Shown: in pieces, positions 1 to 10,340 of the stretch
Layout: each line of letters starts with the position of its first letter
Position numbering within the stretch: the stretch's first letter is position 1
Source of the DNA: Byssochlamys sp. IMV 00236
Lineage: Eukaryota; Ascomycota; Eurotiomycetes; Eurotiales; Thermoascaceae
Assembly: GCA_001931875.2 (NCBI GenBank)
Contig: MSJH02000810.1
Span: forward strand, 499,546-563,545
Direction of reading: 5' to 3'
Length of the DNA stretch: 64,000 nt
Position numbers and translations under genes: made by a program
Notes under the pieces: model-generated
What the model was told of the DNA's origin: nothing
Seen by the model: only the letters and a program-made list of their open reading frames with translations
Database searches by the model: none

Positions 1-522
1 CCGCAGCCAATTTCGTTACTACCCCAGAATATAACGACGCGAGGTTTGTGCTTCAATCTTGCGATCTATCTTGTCAGAGAACTATAACGCTCTATCCTGT
101 AGCTGTTCCCACCTAATCGATCTTTCTTACAGAACAGAATGTTGATACAAGGATAGTCAGAGTGTGATTAATATGTCTACAGCGAGGGATTATACGGAGA
201 GAAGGCTCACAGGAGGTATAGTTACATTAGGTAGATTTCTAGTAACTGAGAAAACAAACAAAGGTAAAAGAAACAGCGTATCATCACATCGCTTCGTATA
301 ACTTCGCATCATATTACATGATGCCTTGAGGCAACGGATATAGTATAAAAGTACAGACGTATATCGCAGAAAAGCACATAGTTGTACACGTGAAGAAACA
401 AGGCTGATAAAAAAAGTGAAACAGGGAAGAACAGAGGTAGGTTTTCATGACACCATTATATCTGTAGTGACGGACGTATCCGTGATGGGTCCATTGAGGT
501 TTTTGGTTGGTATGAAGACTTC
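1..522. other. Intergenic, no gene seen
   Basis: This AT-rich stretch lies downstream of the minus-strand gene that ends at 523. I see no convincing open frame, RNA gene or repeat. It probably holds the 3' untranslated region of that gene. Confidence 0.5.
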
Positions 523-1338
523 TTAGTTCCTACGATCTGAGATGTTAGCAATAGCCCATGAATATCCGCCGCGGAGTAAAGGGGATGGAAAGGAGACATA
601 CAGAAGTCCCAAGGTCAGATCACCGTGGATCTTGGCTTTCAGCTGAACCTCGATGTCAAGGTTCAAGTCCAATCTCAATCGCAATTGCTCGTCCTTGCCG
701 TCGTCTCCCTTGTCCCCTCCGCCACCACCCAAGGCACCGCCGACTGCCTTGCCTGCCGTGTTGGTGACGCCGTTAACGGCCTTACCGGCGGTGTTTTGGA
801 CGAGTTCACCAGCGCCATTGACAGTGTTTCCAATGTCGTCCACGCCACCGAGAGGACCGCCATCGCCCTGCTGCTGGCTACCGCGCTTGCTGCGGCGTTG
901 GCGTCGGCCACCAGGAGAATCCATGTCGGGACGTGGGATTTCTTCGGTGTCAGTGTCTTGTTTCTGAACCGGTCTGGAGCGTCGCTGCCGTCGAGGCTTT
1001 CGCTGAGGTTCAGGTTCGGGTTCAGGCTCAGGTTCCTGGTCTTGGTCCTGGTCCTGATCCTGATCCTGATCCTCGTCCTGGTCCTGGTCTTCTTGCTTGA
1101 TGTCCTGCTCTTCACCGTTGGGCTGAGCGTCTTCTGCTTCGCCGTCCGGCTGGTTCTCGACACCGTTGGCCTCGTTTTCTTGCTTTTGCTTCTTGTTCAG
1201 CTTGGGCGGGGATCTCTTCTGCCGCTGCTGCGGTTGTTGAGACTGGCTGCTAGACTCGCCGTTCTGGGTGTCGACACCTTCAGGGTTGTTACGCTGTTCC
1301 TTGTTCTCCGTGTCTGCCATATCGAGAAAAGGATTCAA
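523..1338 (-). CDS. Disordered low-complexity protein with conserved C-terminal tail (paralogue A)
   Basis: This is a conserved hypothetical protein of about 247 residues. Most of it is predicted disorder: Gln/Lys/Pro-rich at the N-terminus, then an acidic block of Asp-Gln dipeptides followed by Glu-Pro dipeptides, then Arg-rich and Gly-rich stretches with repeated NTAGKAV segments. The only ordered-looking part is the end, LDLNLDIEVQL then KAKIHGDLTLGLL, an alternating pattern suited to amphipathic beta strands. A GTATGT donor right after GLL (601 down to 596) and acceptors at 537 or 530 imply a terminal phase-2 intron, after which the frame stops within two codons. The coding parts are 602-1338 plus a few bases at 523-536. 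Translation could start at 1338 or at the Met six codons later. The neighbour at 2725 shares the tail and the intron position. Function is unknown; I recognise no named domain. Confidence 0.7.
   Translation of the reverse strand: MNPFLDMADTENKEQRNNPEGVDTQNGESSSQSQQPQQRQKRSPPKLNKKQKQENEANGVENQPDGEAEDAQPNGEEQDIKQEDQDQDEDQDQDQDQDQDQEPEPEPEPEPQRKPRRQRRSRPVQKQDTDTEEIPRPDMDSPGGRRQRRSKRGSQQQGDGGPLGGVDDIGNTVNGAGELVQNTAGKAVNGVTNTAGKAVGGALGGGGGDKGDDGKDEQLRLRLDLNLDIEVQLKAKIHGDLTLGLLYVSFPSPLLRGGYSWAIANISDRRN
1033..1095. repeat. Coding minisatellite encoding Asp-Gln and Glu-Pro dipeptides
   Basis: Tandem hexamer-like units (tcctgg / tcctga, plus strand) encode the DQ dipeptide run on the minus strand. 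Adjacent units around 1010-1035 encode the EP run. Such tracts vary in length between strains by slippage. Confidence 0.7.
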
Positions 1339-2724
1339 ATGGAATTATAAGAAAGGAAGTCTGGGATATAGGAACTTATAATAAGACGGATGGTCTGTGT
1401 TTTTCAACTAAAAAGTATAAATATCATATAAATATCATACAAGATTGTCTGGACGTGCGAAGGACGTAGAGTATTCCACTTGAATAGAAATATCATCCAC
1501 GCAATCAAACCTTGGTCTGCTGGTTGCCGTCGACGTCAGATGCAGCAAGGCATTATGAAGACAACCAGAACATCATCTGTAGAAACAGCGTCATCCTCTC
1601 CACCAAGGAGGGCCATGACAGGGAGGGGTTGCACCCACGCGGACACCCATGACGTTCCCTAAGCGAGAAACAACGTGGGAGGATGTATATCAAGGAGCGA
1701 TGTGAGATAACGATTCTACTGTCCCGCAGGGCGACCCCTGGTAGGGGGGTCAAATATGACAGGAAGTGGGAATGGGAAAGCAGACTGGACAACGGGTCCG
1801 ACGTGGTTGACAGATTTCGGTGGGACGTGCCGTCTATCCAGCCCGTGTAGGATCAAGTTTTATTAAATTATTCTTAGCACAGAAAGGCCGTTGTCGATAC
1901 GATACGATATGATGGGCTCTCATTGTTGAATGGCTCAAGCGTGATGACGTGAAGGGCGTCCGGGATCCTTTGGGACGGCCACAGGGCTTAGGGCTTAGGG
2001 TTGTAGGCGGGACTGTCTGCCAACGCTGCTAACTGGTCAATCTTGCTCGAAGATTTCGATTTCTTTTTACTTATGTTTCTATTTCTGGATGGTTAGGATG
2101 ATCGGATGCATATTATTCTACACTCGCATCAGTTAGGGTAATTATCATTGTTGGAGTATGAGGGCCTCGTAACGGTTGGGAGCGCTAGACGGGGGGCTAA
2201 AGTGCATGCATGTCTCTGTTGATCTGCCATACATACCATACTTGTAACAGATCGATCTGATCGGCCGATTCAAGTGTCCAAGCGTCTACTCTACTCTAGA
2301 AGGTTGCGTGGGGCGTCAGTCTAATTAAATTATGTCGGTACCATAGTAGACGTTGGCCACGCGCCCAGTCGGAGAATTATGGTACCATACTTCGACGAGT
2401 ATTAAGTATGTCTAACCGTGCCTGGTTGACGCAGCCACGATGATCCCCAGCCCAGACGTCATGTCATGGTTATCTATCTATCGTCATCCAGACCAACAAT
2501 GATAGCCATCGCGGGATGATGTCGTCAAGACAGCAGGCAAACCGATCGAGCGCTTAACAATAATAGTTTATAGTTGCACATCATCGAGTAGTACTCTTCA
2601 AGTGGTTTTCGTTTCCCCCCTCTGATCTTATCCAGACTCTCTTCAAATATCCTTCTACATAACCTTCTACTCATCTCGCAAAACCTACATCGCCTTTTTA
2701 TAATAAAAAAACACTTAAGATACA
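1339..2724. promoter_or_regulatory. Shared divergent promoter region of the paralogue pair
   Basis: This 1.4 kb spacer lies between the start codons of two divergently transcribed paralogues (minus gene starting 1338, plus gene starting 2725), so it should hold both promoters. I see a perfect 10-bp palindrome atggtaccat near 2379-2388 and a second ggtaccat near 2338. No further gene is supported. Confidence 0.5.
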
Positions 2725-3330
2725 ATGTCGGCCGTGGAGAAAAAAAGACAACAAGCCCCCGTCGAGGAGGACGACTACTCTTCCGGCGACGACTATGACT
2801 ACTCCGACTTCTCAGATGAGGAATACAGCGACGATGAGGAGCCGCAACAACACCAGCAGTTGCAACGACGACAGCAACAGCCGCAGAGACAGCAACAGCA
2901 GAATGACATCGACCCAAACTATAAGGGTATGAAGACAGCATCACCGCAGTCCGCACGCAAGTCAATGCAGCCCTTTGAGCGCATCGGGCCTCCAGAGACC
3001 TCCATGGATGGACCAGTCACCTACGCACGCGCTCAACGGGGAGAGATCCCCATGCGAGAAGGAAATCCCAACCAGAGTCTCCAGACGGCCGATAACCAGA
3101 ACAAGCAAACCTCTATTGACGACGAGGAAGGATTGAAGCTCAAGCTCGAGCTGAATCTGGACGTGGAAGTCGAATTGAAGGCTAGTATCCATGGTGATTT
3201 GACCTTGGCTTTGCTGTAAGTTTTCCCTCTCCCTTAATTTGTCTCTTTTTTCTCTTCCCCTTCCTTCTTCCCAAATTCACTTGGATAGAGCTTAGAGTTC
3301 TAAAAGGTCTTGAACAAATGCAGTGCATAG
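2725..3330 (+). CDS. Disordered acidic/Gln-rich protein with conserved C-terminal tail (paralogue B)
   Basis: This protein has 164-165 residues. The N-terminal half is disordered: an Asp/Glu/Tyr/Ser-rich block (residues 12-40) and a Gln/Arg block (41-66). The tail LKLELNLDVEVEL then KASIHGDLTLALL is clearly homologous to the tail of the protein ending at 523. Read straight through, the frame stops at 3217-3219, but that stop overlaps a consensus GTAAGT donor at 3216. Splicing to an acceptor ending at 3323 would replace the stop with Ala-stop. The donor sits in the same codon and phase (phase 2, after the final LL) as in the paralogue. I infer a duplicated gene pair with a conserved terminal intron. 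No function is assigned. Confidence 0.72.
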
Positions 3331-3971
3331 ACGAAAAAGAAGGACACAATATACCTTTCTCGCAATCTCTTCAATCGATACTCCGCGTCCATCACCTTCT
3401 ACCGACCGGCTCTGTACACTGCACGATCGATACAACCGTTTTATAAAGTCGACCCTCGCCGGCTATACGCATCGAGGGGCTATCATATCCTACCCCATCC
3501 GACAGCTACTCGAACGAAAAGATGATCTGAATTTCTTTCTGGTCTGGTCTAGTTCACTCTGGCCTGGCTTCTTGATAGAAGTACTCTACCTACCGAGGTA
3601 ACAAACTTGAATCTTCCCTTGTGGGCGTCTTGTCTTTGTAATTTTACTTATTCTTTTTTTCTTTTCTGTTTGATCCAACTTTGAACTCTTATACCTAGTT
3701 GATCCTGTATATCACCACTACCCTTTATGATCTCGTCGCGTTTCACGTACCTCTTGTATTACATTTCTCCGATATCGTCACGAATCTTAGGTTTTATAAT
3801 TTGAATCATGACTCATTAGAAAAGAGAATCTGATACCGCAGAAGAAACAGAGTAGTCTACAACGCTGGTGTGAATAATGGAGCTACATACATAACCTAAT
3901 CATAACAATAGGCCTTTTGGTGGGCTAATGCCAGTTATCCTATCCACACAGATTATGACCTCACGAACTAG
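3331..3971. other. Convergent spacer, no gene seen
   Basis: This spacer separates the 3' ends of two convergent genes. A 92-codon open frame at 3323-3601 has no supporting features and is most likely 3' untranslated sequence. Confidence 0.5.
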
Positions 3972-6386
3972 CTAGACCGAGGCTTTAGCCCCCATTGAAA
4001 TCAGATGGTTCATTATGGCCAGATATCTCGGCTGGTTCTCCTGTGCAGCGAGTAATAGAGGCGTCGCCCCATTCTTATCCTCGGCGTTGATATCTTCTGG
4101 AGCCGCCTTCAACAGCATCTGTAAGACAGATAGGTGTCCATTCTGAGCGGCTTGGTGGATCGGCCGTCTCTGCGCAGACCTGGTGGGTAGTTGCTTGGCT
4201 TCCAGTTCCAGAAGCCTTCGGACAATCTCAGTGTGCCCCTGCTGAGACGCTATCCACAGAGACGTTGCCCCATCTTTCTCTTCTGCGTTCACATTCGCGC
4301 TTTTCTCTACAAGAAGGTTCACTAACGGTAAATGACCCTCCTGTGAGGCCAACATCAATGCCGTCCAGCCGTCATCCTCTTTGGCATCGACATTGCATCC
4401 TCTCTCGATAAGAAGTCGCGTGATGTCGACGTGACCCCTGTATGCCGCTGCGTGGAGCGGCTTCTTTCCCGAGCTTGCCACGGAGAAATTTACATCTGCT
4501 CCATGATGAAGAAACAGCTTGACAATGTCGGTATTGCCATTCGTCGAGCCACAAGCCAGCCAAAACGGCGAAGGAGTCGTGTCGTCAAAACTGTCCTCCT
4601 CTGGTGTAGCCTTCGCACCGAAATCTAGAAGAACCTGCACGGTTTCAAGGTGACCATTTTGGGCCGCTTGGTGAATTGGCTGTCGGGATCCGTCATATGA
4701 AGTCACGTCAACCCTTGCGTCTGCCTCCAGCAGCCGACGTACGATCTTGGCGTGGCCCTGTTGTGCTGCGCTCCAAAGGGGAGTTATACCGGAATTGTCT
4801 GTCGGGTCGGGGGCTGCCCCGTAAGACAATAGCAGCTCAACGATTCTCAGATGCCCACATTGAGCTGCCTGATGCATCGGACGGCGAGCTGCATCAGAAG
4901 ATTCGACCTCGATCGCCACATCATTTTCCAGAAGCAGTTTGCAAATATCATAGTGCCCCTCTTGAGCAGCGCTCCAGAGAGGTGTTATATGATCAGAATC
5001 GATTGGATCTGCCATAGCCCCGTGTTCCAGGAGCAGTTCGACGACCTTCAGATGTCCGTTCTGAGCAGCCTGATGGATTGGCGTACGCCTACTCTCAATT
5101 GCGGGAGCGTTCACATCGACTTGTTGGTTGATCAGCAGCCCGATGATGTTGGCATGGCCTCCTTGAGCTGCGATCCAAATCGTGTTTATGCCTTCCGTCG
5201 TATGACTATGAGCGCACTTAGGATCTACGCTGAGCAAAAGTTTGACAGCATTTAGAGAGCCGGCTTGTACTGCCTGATGGATGGCTTGCCTCTTCATGGG
5301 GGATCTGCCGGTGCTGCTGCCACGAAACTGTCTCAGCTGTGACTGCTTCCTGCTTACCGTGTCGATTATGTTCACTCGTTCATGGCCCGGCGACTTTTCT
5401 TTGTGATAATATGCCTGGGATGATTGTCCTAAATTATAGGACGTGCCCATCGGGAAAGAGGCTGCATGTGAATTATAGGGAACAGCCATTGGAAAAGAGG
5501 TTCCATGTGAATTCTGATGAGATATTAGGGACGGTTGGCCTGATAGCAACGGATATAGTGTCGTCTGCCATGATTGTTCACGCCACTTTAGCCTCATTCA
5601 TACAATGGAAGGGCGCGGGGAAACTTACAGGGGACCAAGGTCCCGTACCAAAGCCAAAGTCCGATGCGGAGAATATAGGATCAAACGTGGATGGAATGGG
5701 GTTGTCACAGGTGTCCAAGTCCAACGGTTGGCTTAGTAGTGAGTTAAATTGCATAGAGGCATCCATATTAGTCCCATCGATGCTTTGTTGAGCGCCACGA
5801 CGACTCTGTAAACTATCCAGTGGTCCATTACAACCGGATGGGGGGCCCATCATCTTTCTTGGTTGATCTAGTTATATTATTCAGTATCTCACTTAGGTAT
5901 TTGTAAACAAGCTCTCGGACGTTTCATACACCTCGCGCCAGGGCCACATACCTAATCCGGGGCTTGCAGGTCGTTTCTCATTCTTCCTTCTGTTCTTTCG
6001 TAGATCCCACTTGGCGAATTGGATTCTATATTGCTGGTCACTGGAGCAGAATCCAACGCAGTCAGCTACCACATGATCATTGTGCTGTTGGAATAGTACA
6101 CTTGCCTTGCTTTGAATTTGTACTCCTTCTCCATGTGCTTTGCCAAATCGTCCAGTCTCATATTCTCATCGATGTATAGCTTCTTGATCGTGTCTTTGTG
6201 CTCTTCCCATTTTGCATCTTCTATTTTGGATGCCCTCAGTGCTCTTTGGGGTCCACGTACGGTATTGGACATCCCAGAAGGCTCTGAAGAGTCTGGCATT
6301 GCTATGGTTCTGAGGGCGTGTGTCTTTTGGGGAAGTCTGCAAATGGCGGTAAATTCACAGCTTGATTCGGTTGACGTCTTATCCAA
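3972..6386 (-). CDS. Clr5-domain ankyrin-repeat protein
   Basis: This is a protein of about 732 residues in four exons: 6102-6386, 5952-6033, 5629-5867 and 3972-5564. The introns are 68, 84 and 64 nt with GT/AG ends and all junctions keep frame. Residues about 59-113 form a Clr5 domain, a short helical module of fungal proteins named after a fission-yeast silencing factor. Its conserved features are WEEHK, LY..E, LDDLAKHMEKEY.FKAR and, after the first intron, QYR.QF.KWDLRKN. A Ser/Pro-rich linker of about 100 residues follows, then a long array of roughly 13 ankyrin repeats (HQAAQNGHLKVVELLLEHGA-type units) to the C-terminus. The combination suggests a nuclear or scaffolding protein with a protein-binding solenoid; the partner is unknown. 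Translation could begin at Met30 instead of Met1. Confidence 0.9.
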
Positions 6387-7029
6387 AGAGCAAATGAGTC
6401 GACCAAAAAGGAGAACTCCTTGTTAGTCTGCCTGGATCTCTAACAGAAAACAAGAGAGTATAGGAAAACAAGACAAGAGTGGACAGAAAAAGAGCTAGAT
6501 TGTCGAGTTCTCCAGTTGCCATTTTGACTGTGATACGCGATGTACGTATTATGTCGAGGCATTCACTGCCTCGTTCTTCACAGCGAATCAGGCACTGTTG
6601 GGCATGAATCTCAGCCTCGACATTTCACAGCAACTGAAACAAGCGTAAGATTTGCCACGTAATACTCAGCTTGCTGAGAGCGCGAAAAGAGAAATATCTT
6701 CCACTGAGATATCTGAATGGCTAGGGCGTCCGCCATCCGACATGTAGAAAAAGGCAACCAGAGACCTCAAATTTAGTCTGCAGGTAACTCCTCGACGTGT
6801 TATAAGGCTTTTCAAGCTAATCTGTGACGGCGATTCCGAACTATAGAAGATAACATTTCTTGTCCAGAAAGCAAGCACTGCCTTATATGAGAATCAACGT
6901 TTCTGGTTTCCTCGCCTATTTTGTATACTATTTTGTATACGCTTGAGAGTCTTTGATCAATACTAGTTTGCTCCTGTTCCTCTCGAATCAGACAGAATCC
7001 GCCCCGGTCGACTCCAATTCTTTCGCGCC
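6387..7029. other. Divergent spacer, no gene seen
   Basis: This region lies between the start of the Clr5-ankyrin gene (minus) and the AAA ATPase gene (plus). It presumably contains both promoters. I see no further coding or RNA feature. Confidence 0.5.
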
Positions 7030-8381
7030 ATGTCTAAGTCCTTCTCTGCGATCACGGAGATCATAGAGGAGGATATGCTGCGGCGAGCCATTGAGGCGAG
7101 TAAGGCTGAATCGTATCCCAAGCATCCAGAGTATACGTCCGGCGCGAGCTCTTCGACTGCGGAAGGATCAAGCGGTCCTTCGAAGCGGAAAGACATCGAC
7201 GACAAGGAGGACCGCAGTGGGAAGAAGGCGCGAATTGAGACCTTCGGGGACGCCTCGCTTGGAATGCGCGTGCTCTTGGGATGCGGTGACAACGACGATG
7301 ACAACAGCGACGGAGAATTCAGCGAATGCATCGTCGAGCCTGGTAAGGAACTCCAGACAGGGGTCTCCCAGCCGATTCATGTTGGAGATCGTTGGCTGTG
7401 CTGACAGGTCTAGGCAATGTCACGGAGACATTCGAGCAGGTCCACGTCAGCCCCGACGTGCTCGATGCACTCGACGTCCTGACCTTGTCGATCCAGGACC
7501 CCAAAGCCTTCAAGGTTGGGATCTTATCCAAGTCCTCGAGCCTTGGAGTCCTCCTATACGGGCCACCAGGAACCGGCAAGACTCTTCTTGTCCGGGCGCT
7601 TGCTAAACAAGCCAACGCCAGGATGCTTGCCATTTCCGGTGCGGACATCCGATCCAAGTTCGTAGGCGAGGGCGAGAAGAAAATCAAGCGTATGTTCGCA
7701 TATGCGCGCCGGCACTATCCCTGCATCATCTTCGTCGACGAGGCCGACTCCATTTTCCGATCCCGATCAGCAGAGGGAAACTGCCGCGGCCATCTATCCG
7801 ACCTCAACCAGTTCCTGGCCGAGATGGACGGCATCAACGCCGCGGGTGCCAACAAGCCCATGGTGATCGCGGCATCTAACCGGCCCTTCGACATCGATGA
7901 GGGGATTCTCCGCCGCTTGGGACGACGCATCATGGTTGACATCCCTGATGTCGTAGGCCGTGAGAGGATCCTGCAAATCCATCTGGCTGGTGAGAAGACG
8001 GACCCGGATCTCGACCTGGCCGAAATCGCCAGGTCAACGCAGGATTACACAGGCTCCGATCTCCGAGACTTTGTCTGGGAGGCTGCCATTGAGGCCGTGC
8101 GGGAGATGCACCGCAACAAGCTCGAAAAAGGCCTCTCAGAGACATCCAAGCAGGGAGACATGGCCGGTGGCGCCGACCGCATGCTTCGCCGAGATCACTT
8201 CCTTTGGGCCAAGCAAGCGGTTCGTCCAGCTCCCAAATCCGAGCTGGTTGCTAAGATTGGGGATTTCCACAGCAGGTTCGGCAGCACAGACCGGAGAGGC
8301 AGAAGGGGCGACCACAGGACGGAGATAATTAATAAGGGCAACAAGGCAGAGTCTCCATTGTCATCTTCTTACATAGCGTAA
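7030..8381 (+). CDS. AAA ATPase of the Msp1/ATAD1-like type
   Basis: This protein of about 428 residues has two exons, 7030-7342 and 7408-8381, joined across a 65-nt intron in phase 1. The first 100 residues are charged and low in complexity. The AAA core follows: Walker A GPPGTGKT near residue 158, the pore-loop region KFVGEGEK, Walker B IIFVDEAD near 212, the sensor-1 Asn in AASNRP near 260, and an arginine-finger RRLGRR near 272, then the helical lid ending near 390. The core most resembles Msp1/ATAD1 proteins, which extract mislocalised tail-anchored proteins from mitochondrial and peroxisomal membranes. However, I see no N-terminal membrane segment, so a soluble role is likely. Fungal relatives of this subtype usually have longer N-terminal regions, so this copy may be shortened. 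Confidence 0.9.
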
Positions 8382-8930
8382 CAAATATAGATATCACAGG
8401 GTCTGCGGATTAGATTGGCTAGCGATTTACTCAAGATCATATTTCTAGCTACTGGATGTACTTGTACATACATATATACATACATATTTCAAATTCGGTC
8501 TATTCCATAGAGTCCATGATACTTCGTTTTCCTGACTGTCACGACCTAACCCCTAGGGAGCATTCTAGGAGCTAAACTGCTGCGCCAGGAAGCAAGACTA
8601 GGATTCTTGGGCAACGTCTAAGAACTGCTCTCGCTATATAAGGCTATAGGCATTACACTGACAAGCCCATCTACCAGGCATGGGGTGCAGGACACGACAC
8701 GTACTCAGGTTGATATATCATTATTATCTTTTCTTTTTTCAGGCTCAAGGGACAATAAGAAACGGGTGATGATCTCTTCGCGCTGATACTTAGTACTGAC
8801 ATAAAGTATTTGAAATAGTTAGTTAGCGCCAGGTATTATCAGCCAGCCACAGCTCTCAGCTCTCAGAAAACGGCAACTGATTTTAGCCAAGTAACTAAGT
8901 TTGCTGGCGAATCTTGATAGTACCTGACCG
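8382..8930. other. Intergenic, no gene seen
   Basis: This AT-rich spacer has short catacatata runs near 8466-8488. No coding or RNA feature is supported. Confidence 0.5.
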
Positions 8931-9296
8931 ATGGGGTTAAAACTTTTGTTCGCAACCGCCGTCATTGGACTTACATCTACCACCGAAGCCCAAAACTTTT
9001 ACAGCAGTATACTGGAGAGACAAAAGTTTTATCGAAAAACGATCCACACTGCGAACAGTCTGCACATAAGTGGAAGATTCCTAACATCTTTTCTCACTGC
9101 CACAACTCTCCCTCCTGGAGAGATAAGTCTGATCAATATGAAGAGAAACTTTTTCAAGCAACGGATATCGCCGTCTGCCTTCAGCCTTCAGCAATGTATA
9201 TGGTTCGATGCCTTGCGACAGATATTGTGTCGTTCTTGCGGCTTCCCAAAGACAGCAGTCCACATCAGAATAAGTCGAAATGGTTTGGAGTATTAG
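8931..9296 (+). CDS. Possible small secreted protein, model uncertain
   Basis: An open frame of 121 codons begins with a credible signal peptide (MGLKLLFATAVIGLTSTTEA, cleavage expected after Ala20). After about residue 45 the composition is unconvincing. From about 9130 the +2 frame reads more like protein (YEEKLF.ATDIAVCLQPSA, then LATDIVSFLRLP) and stays open to about 9350, which suggests an unplaced intron, a frameshift or a decaying gene. I cannot place a clean splice pair. It lies 170 bp upstream of the metalloprotease start, on the same strand, in a frame that does not join it. I do not recognise the family. Confidence 0.3.
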   Translation: MGLKLLFATAVIGLTSTTEAQNFYSSILERQKFYRKTIHTANSLHISGRFLTSFLTATTLPPGEISLINMKRNFFKQRISPSAFSLQQCIWFDALRQILCRSCGFPKTAVHIRISRNGLEY

Positions 9297-9464
9297 GGCA
9301 ACTGTTAATCTCAGGATTCAAAAAACGTTTTATTATGTCGACGTCTATCCGACGTATATAATGATACCCAGCATGCGCGTTCTTCGAGGCACAATCAGCT
9401 ATCCAGGGAAGCGTTCCTGTCTCTTGGTCCTTATTCTCTTCTTCACAGATTACGTGCCATCAAA

Positions 9465-10340
9465 ATGTTTGGAAAACTCTTCCGACCAACAAAGTCGATC
9501 ATCGACTGTGCCGACGAGCAGGTCATTAGGGAACCCGAACCTGATGTCCCTGATGCTCCTCTCCGAAGTGGTTGTTCGTTCACTATTACCGGCGTCCTCG
9601 CGGAAATGGCGGCCAGGGTCGCTGGTTTAGTTTCTGGACTCTTCAACACCAGACACACTGAAGTCTGCCTACCTCAGACTTACTGCGCCACCGAGGAGGA
9701 GTCTGCCGGCGGAGATATCACTTCGATCCGTCTCGGGATGGGCACGGCCATCTGGCGGTGGGTAAGGGCTTCGACCGTCACCTTCACCGTCTGCGCCGAA
9801 AGCTTCCCAACCCGCGACAAGGCCACCTACGCCACGGGCAAGCTCGTCGAAGCGGTAGCCCTCTGGAAGGGCACCGGTGTGACGTTCAGGCTTGTAGACC
9901 GCGACTGTCCGGCCACGTTCCGGCTCGTCTATCGCCAGATGCCAGCGAGCAGGGACAACCGAACCCTCGCTCAATCCTTCTTCCCCAACGCCGACACACC
10001 TGAGAGCCGTACGCTGTTCGTTTACGGTGCAGCTTTTCGCGAGGATAACAAGAAGTACATGGCCAACTTCTTCGCCCACGAAATCGGGCACATCTTGGGC
10101 CTGCGACACGAGTTTACAGAGCTGCGCAAGTCTGTACGCTTCGGTTTCCGGGACGATGCCTCGATAATGAACTACTTCTCTTGCCCAGGCAGTTGGCGGG
10201 TTCAGGTCCAAGACATCCATCTCACGGCGTTGTTCTACAATTACAACTCGCGGACGTATCGTGGCCTCCCGATCTACGTGGTCACGCCGCCCGAGTTTGT
10301 GTACCCGAGCATGCTAATAAGACCTGTTGCCAAGGGCTAG
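9465..10340 (+). CDS. Metzincin-type zinc metalloprotease
   Basis: This is a 291-residue single-exon gene. The signature HEIGHILGLRHEF spans residues 205-217, giving the HExxHxxGxxH zinc site of metzincins: His205, His209 and His215 bind zinc and Glu206 is the general base. A Met-turn SIMNYF follows with the Met near 235. The upstream part contains a matrixin/astacin-like core (strand-rich VTFTVC, LWKGTGVTFRLV) and five or six cysteines. No signal peptide is visible from Met1 (MFGKLFRPTK), so either the enzyme is intracellular or an upstream exon is missing. The GC content is higher than that of the flanking spacer. The substrate cannot be inferred. Confidence 0.82.
   Translation: MFGKLFRPTKSIIDCADEQVIREPEPDVPDAPLRSGCSFTITGVLAEMAARVAGLVSGLFNTRHTEVCLPQTYCATEEESAGGDITSIRLGMGTAIWRWVRASTVTFTVCAESFPTRDKATYATGKLVEAVALWKGTGVTFRLVDRDCPATFRLVYRQMPASRDNRTLAQSFFPNADTPESRTLFVYGAAFREDNKKYMANFFAHEIGHILGLRHEFTELRKSVRFGFRDDASIMNYFSCPGSWRVQVQDIHLTALFYNYNSRTYRGLPIYVVTPPEFVYPSMLIRPVAKG

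Noticed and set aside
625..1350. A 241-codon plus-strand open frame rich in Leu and Val
   Set aside because: It is the antisense shadow of the low-complexity minus-strand gene; the repeats force an open complementary frame.
1983..2003. Two TTAGGG-like units suggesting telomere proximity
   Set aside because: Only two imperfect units exist, inside a promoter region with genes on both sides; not a telomere array.
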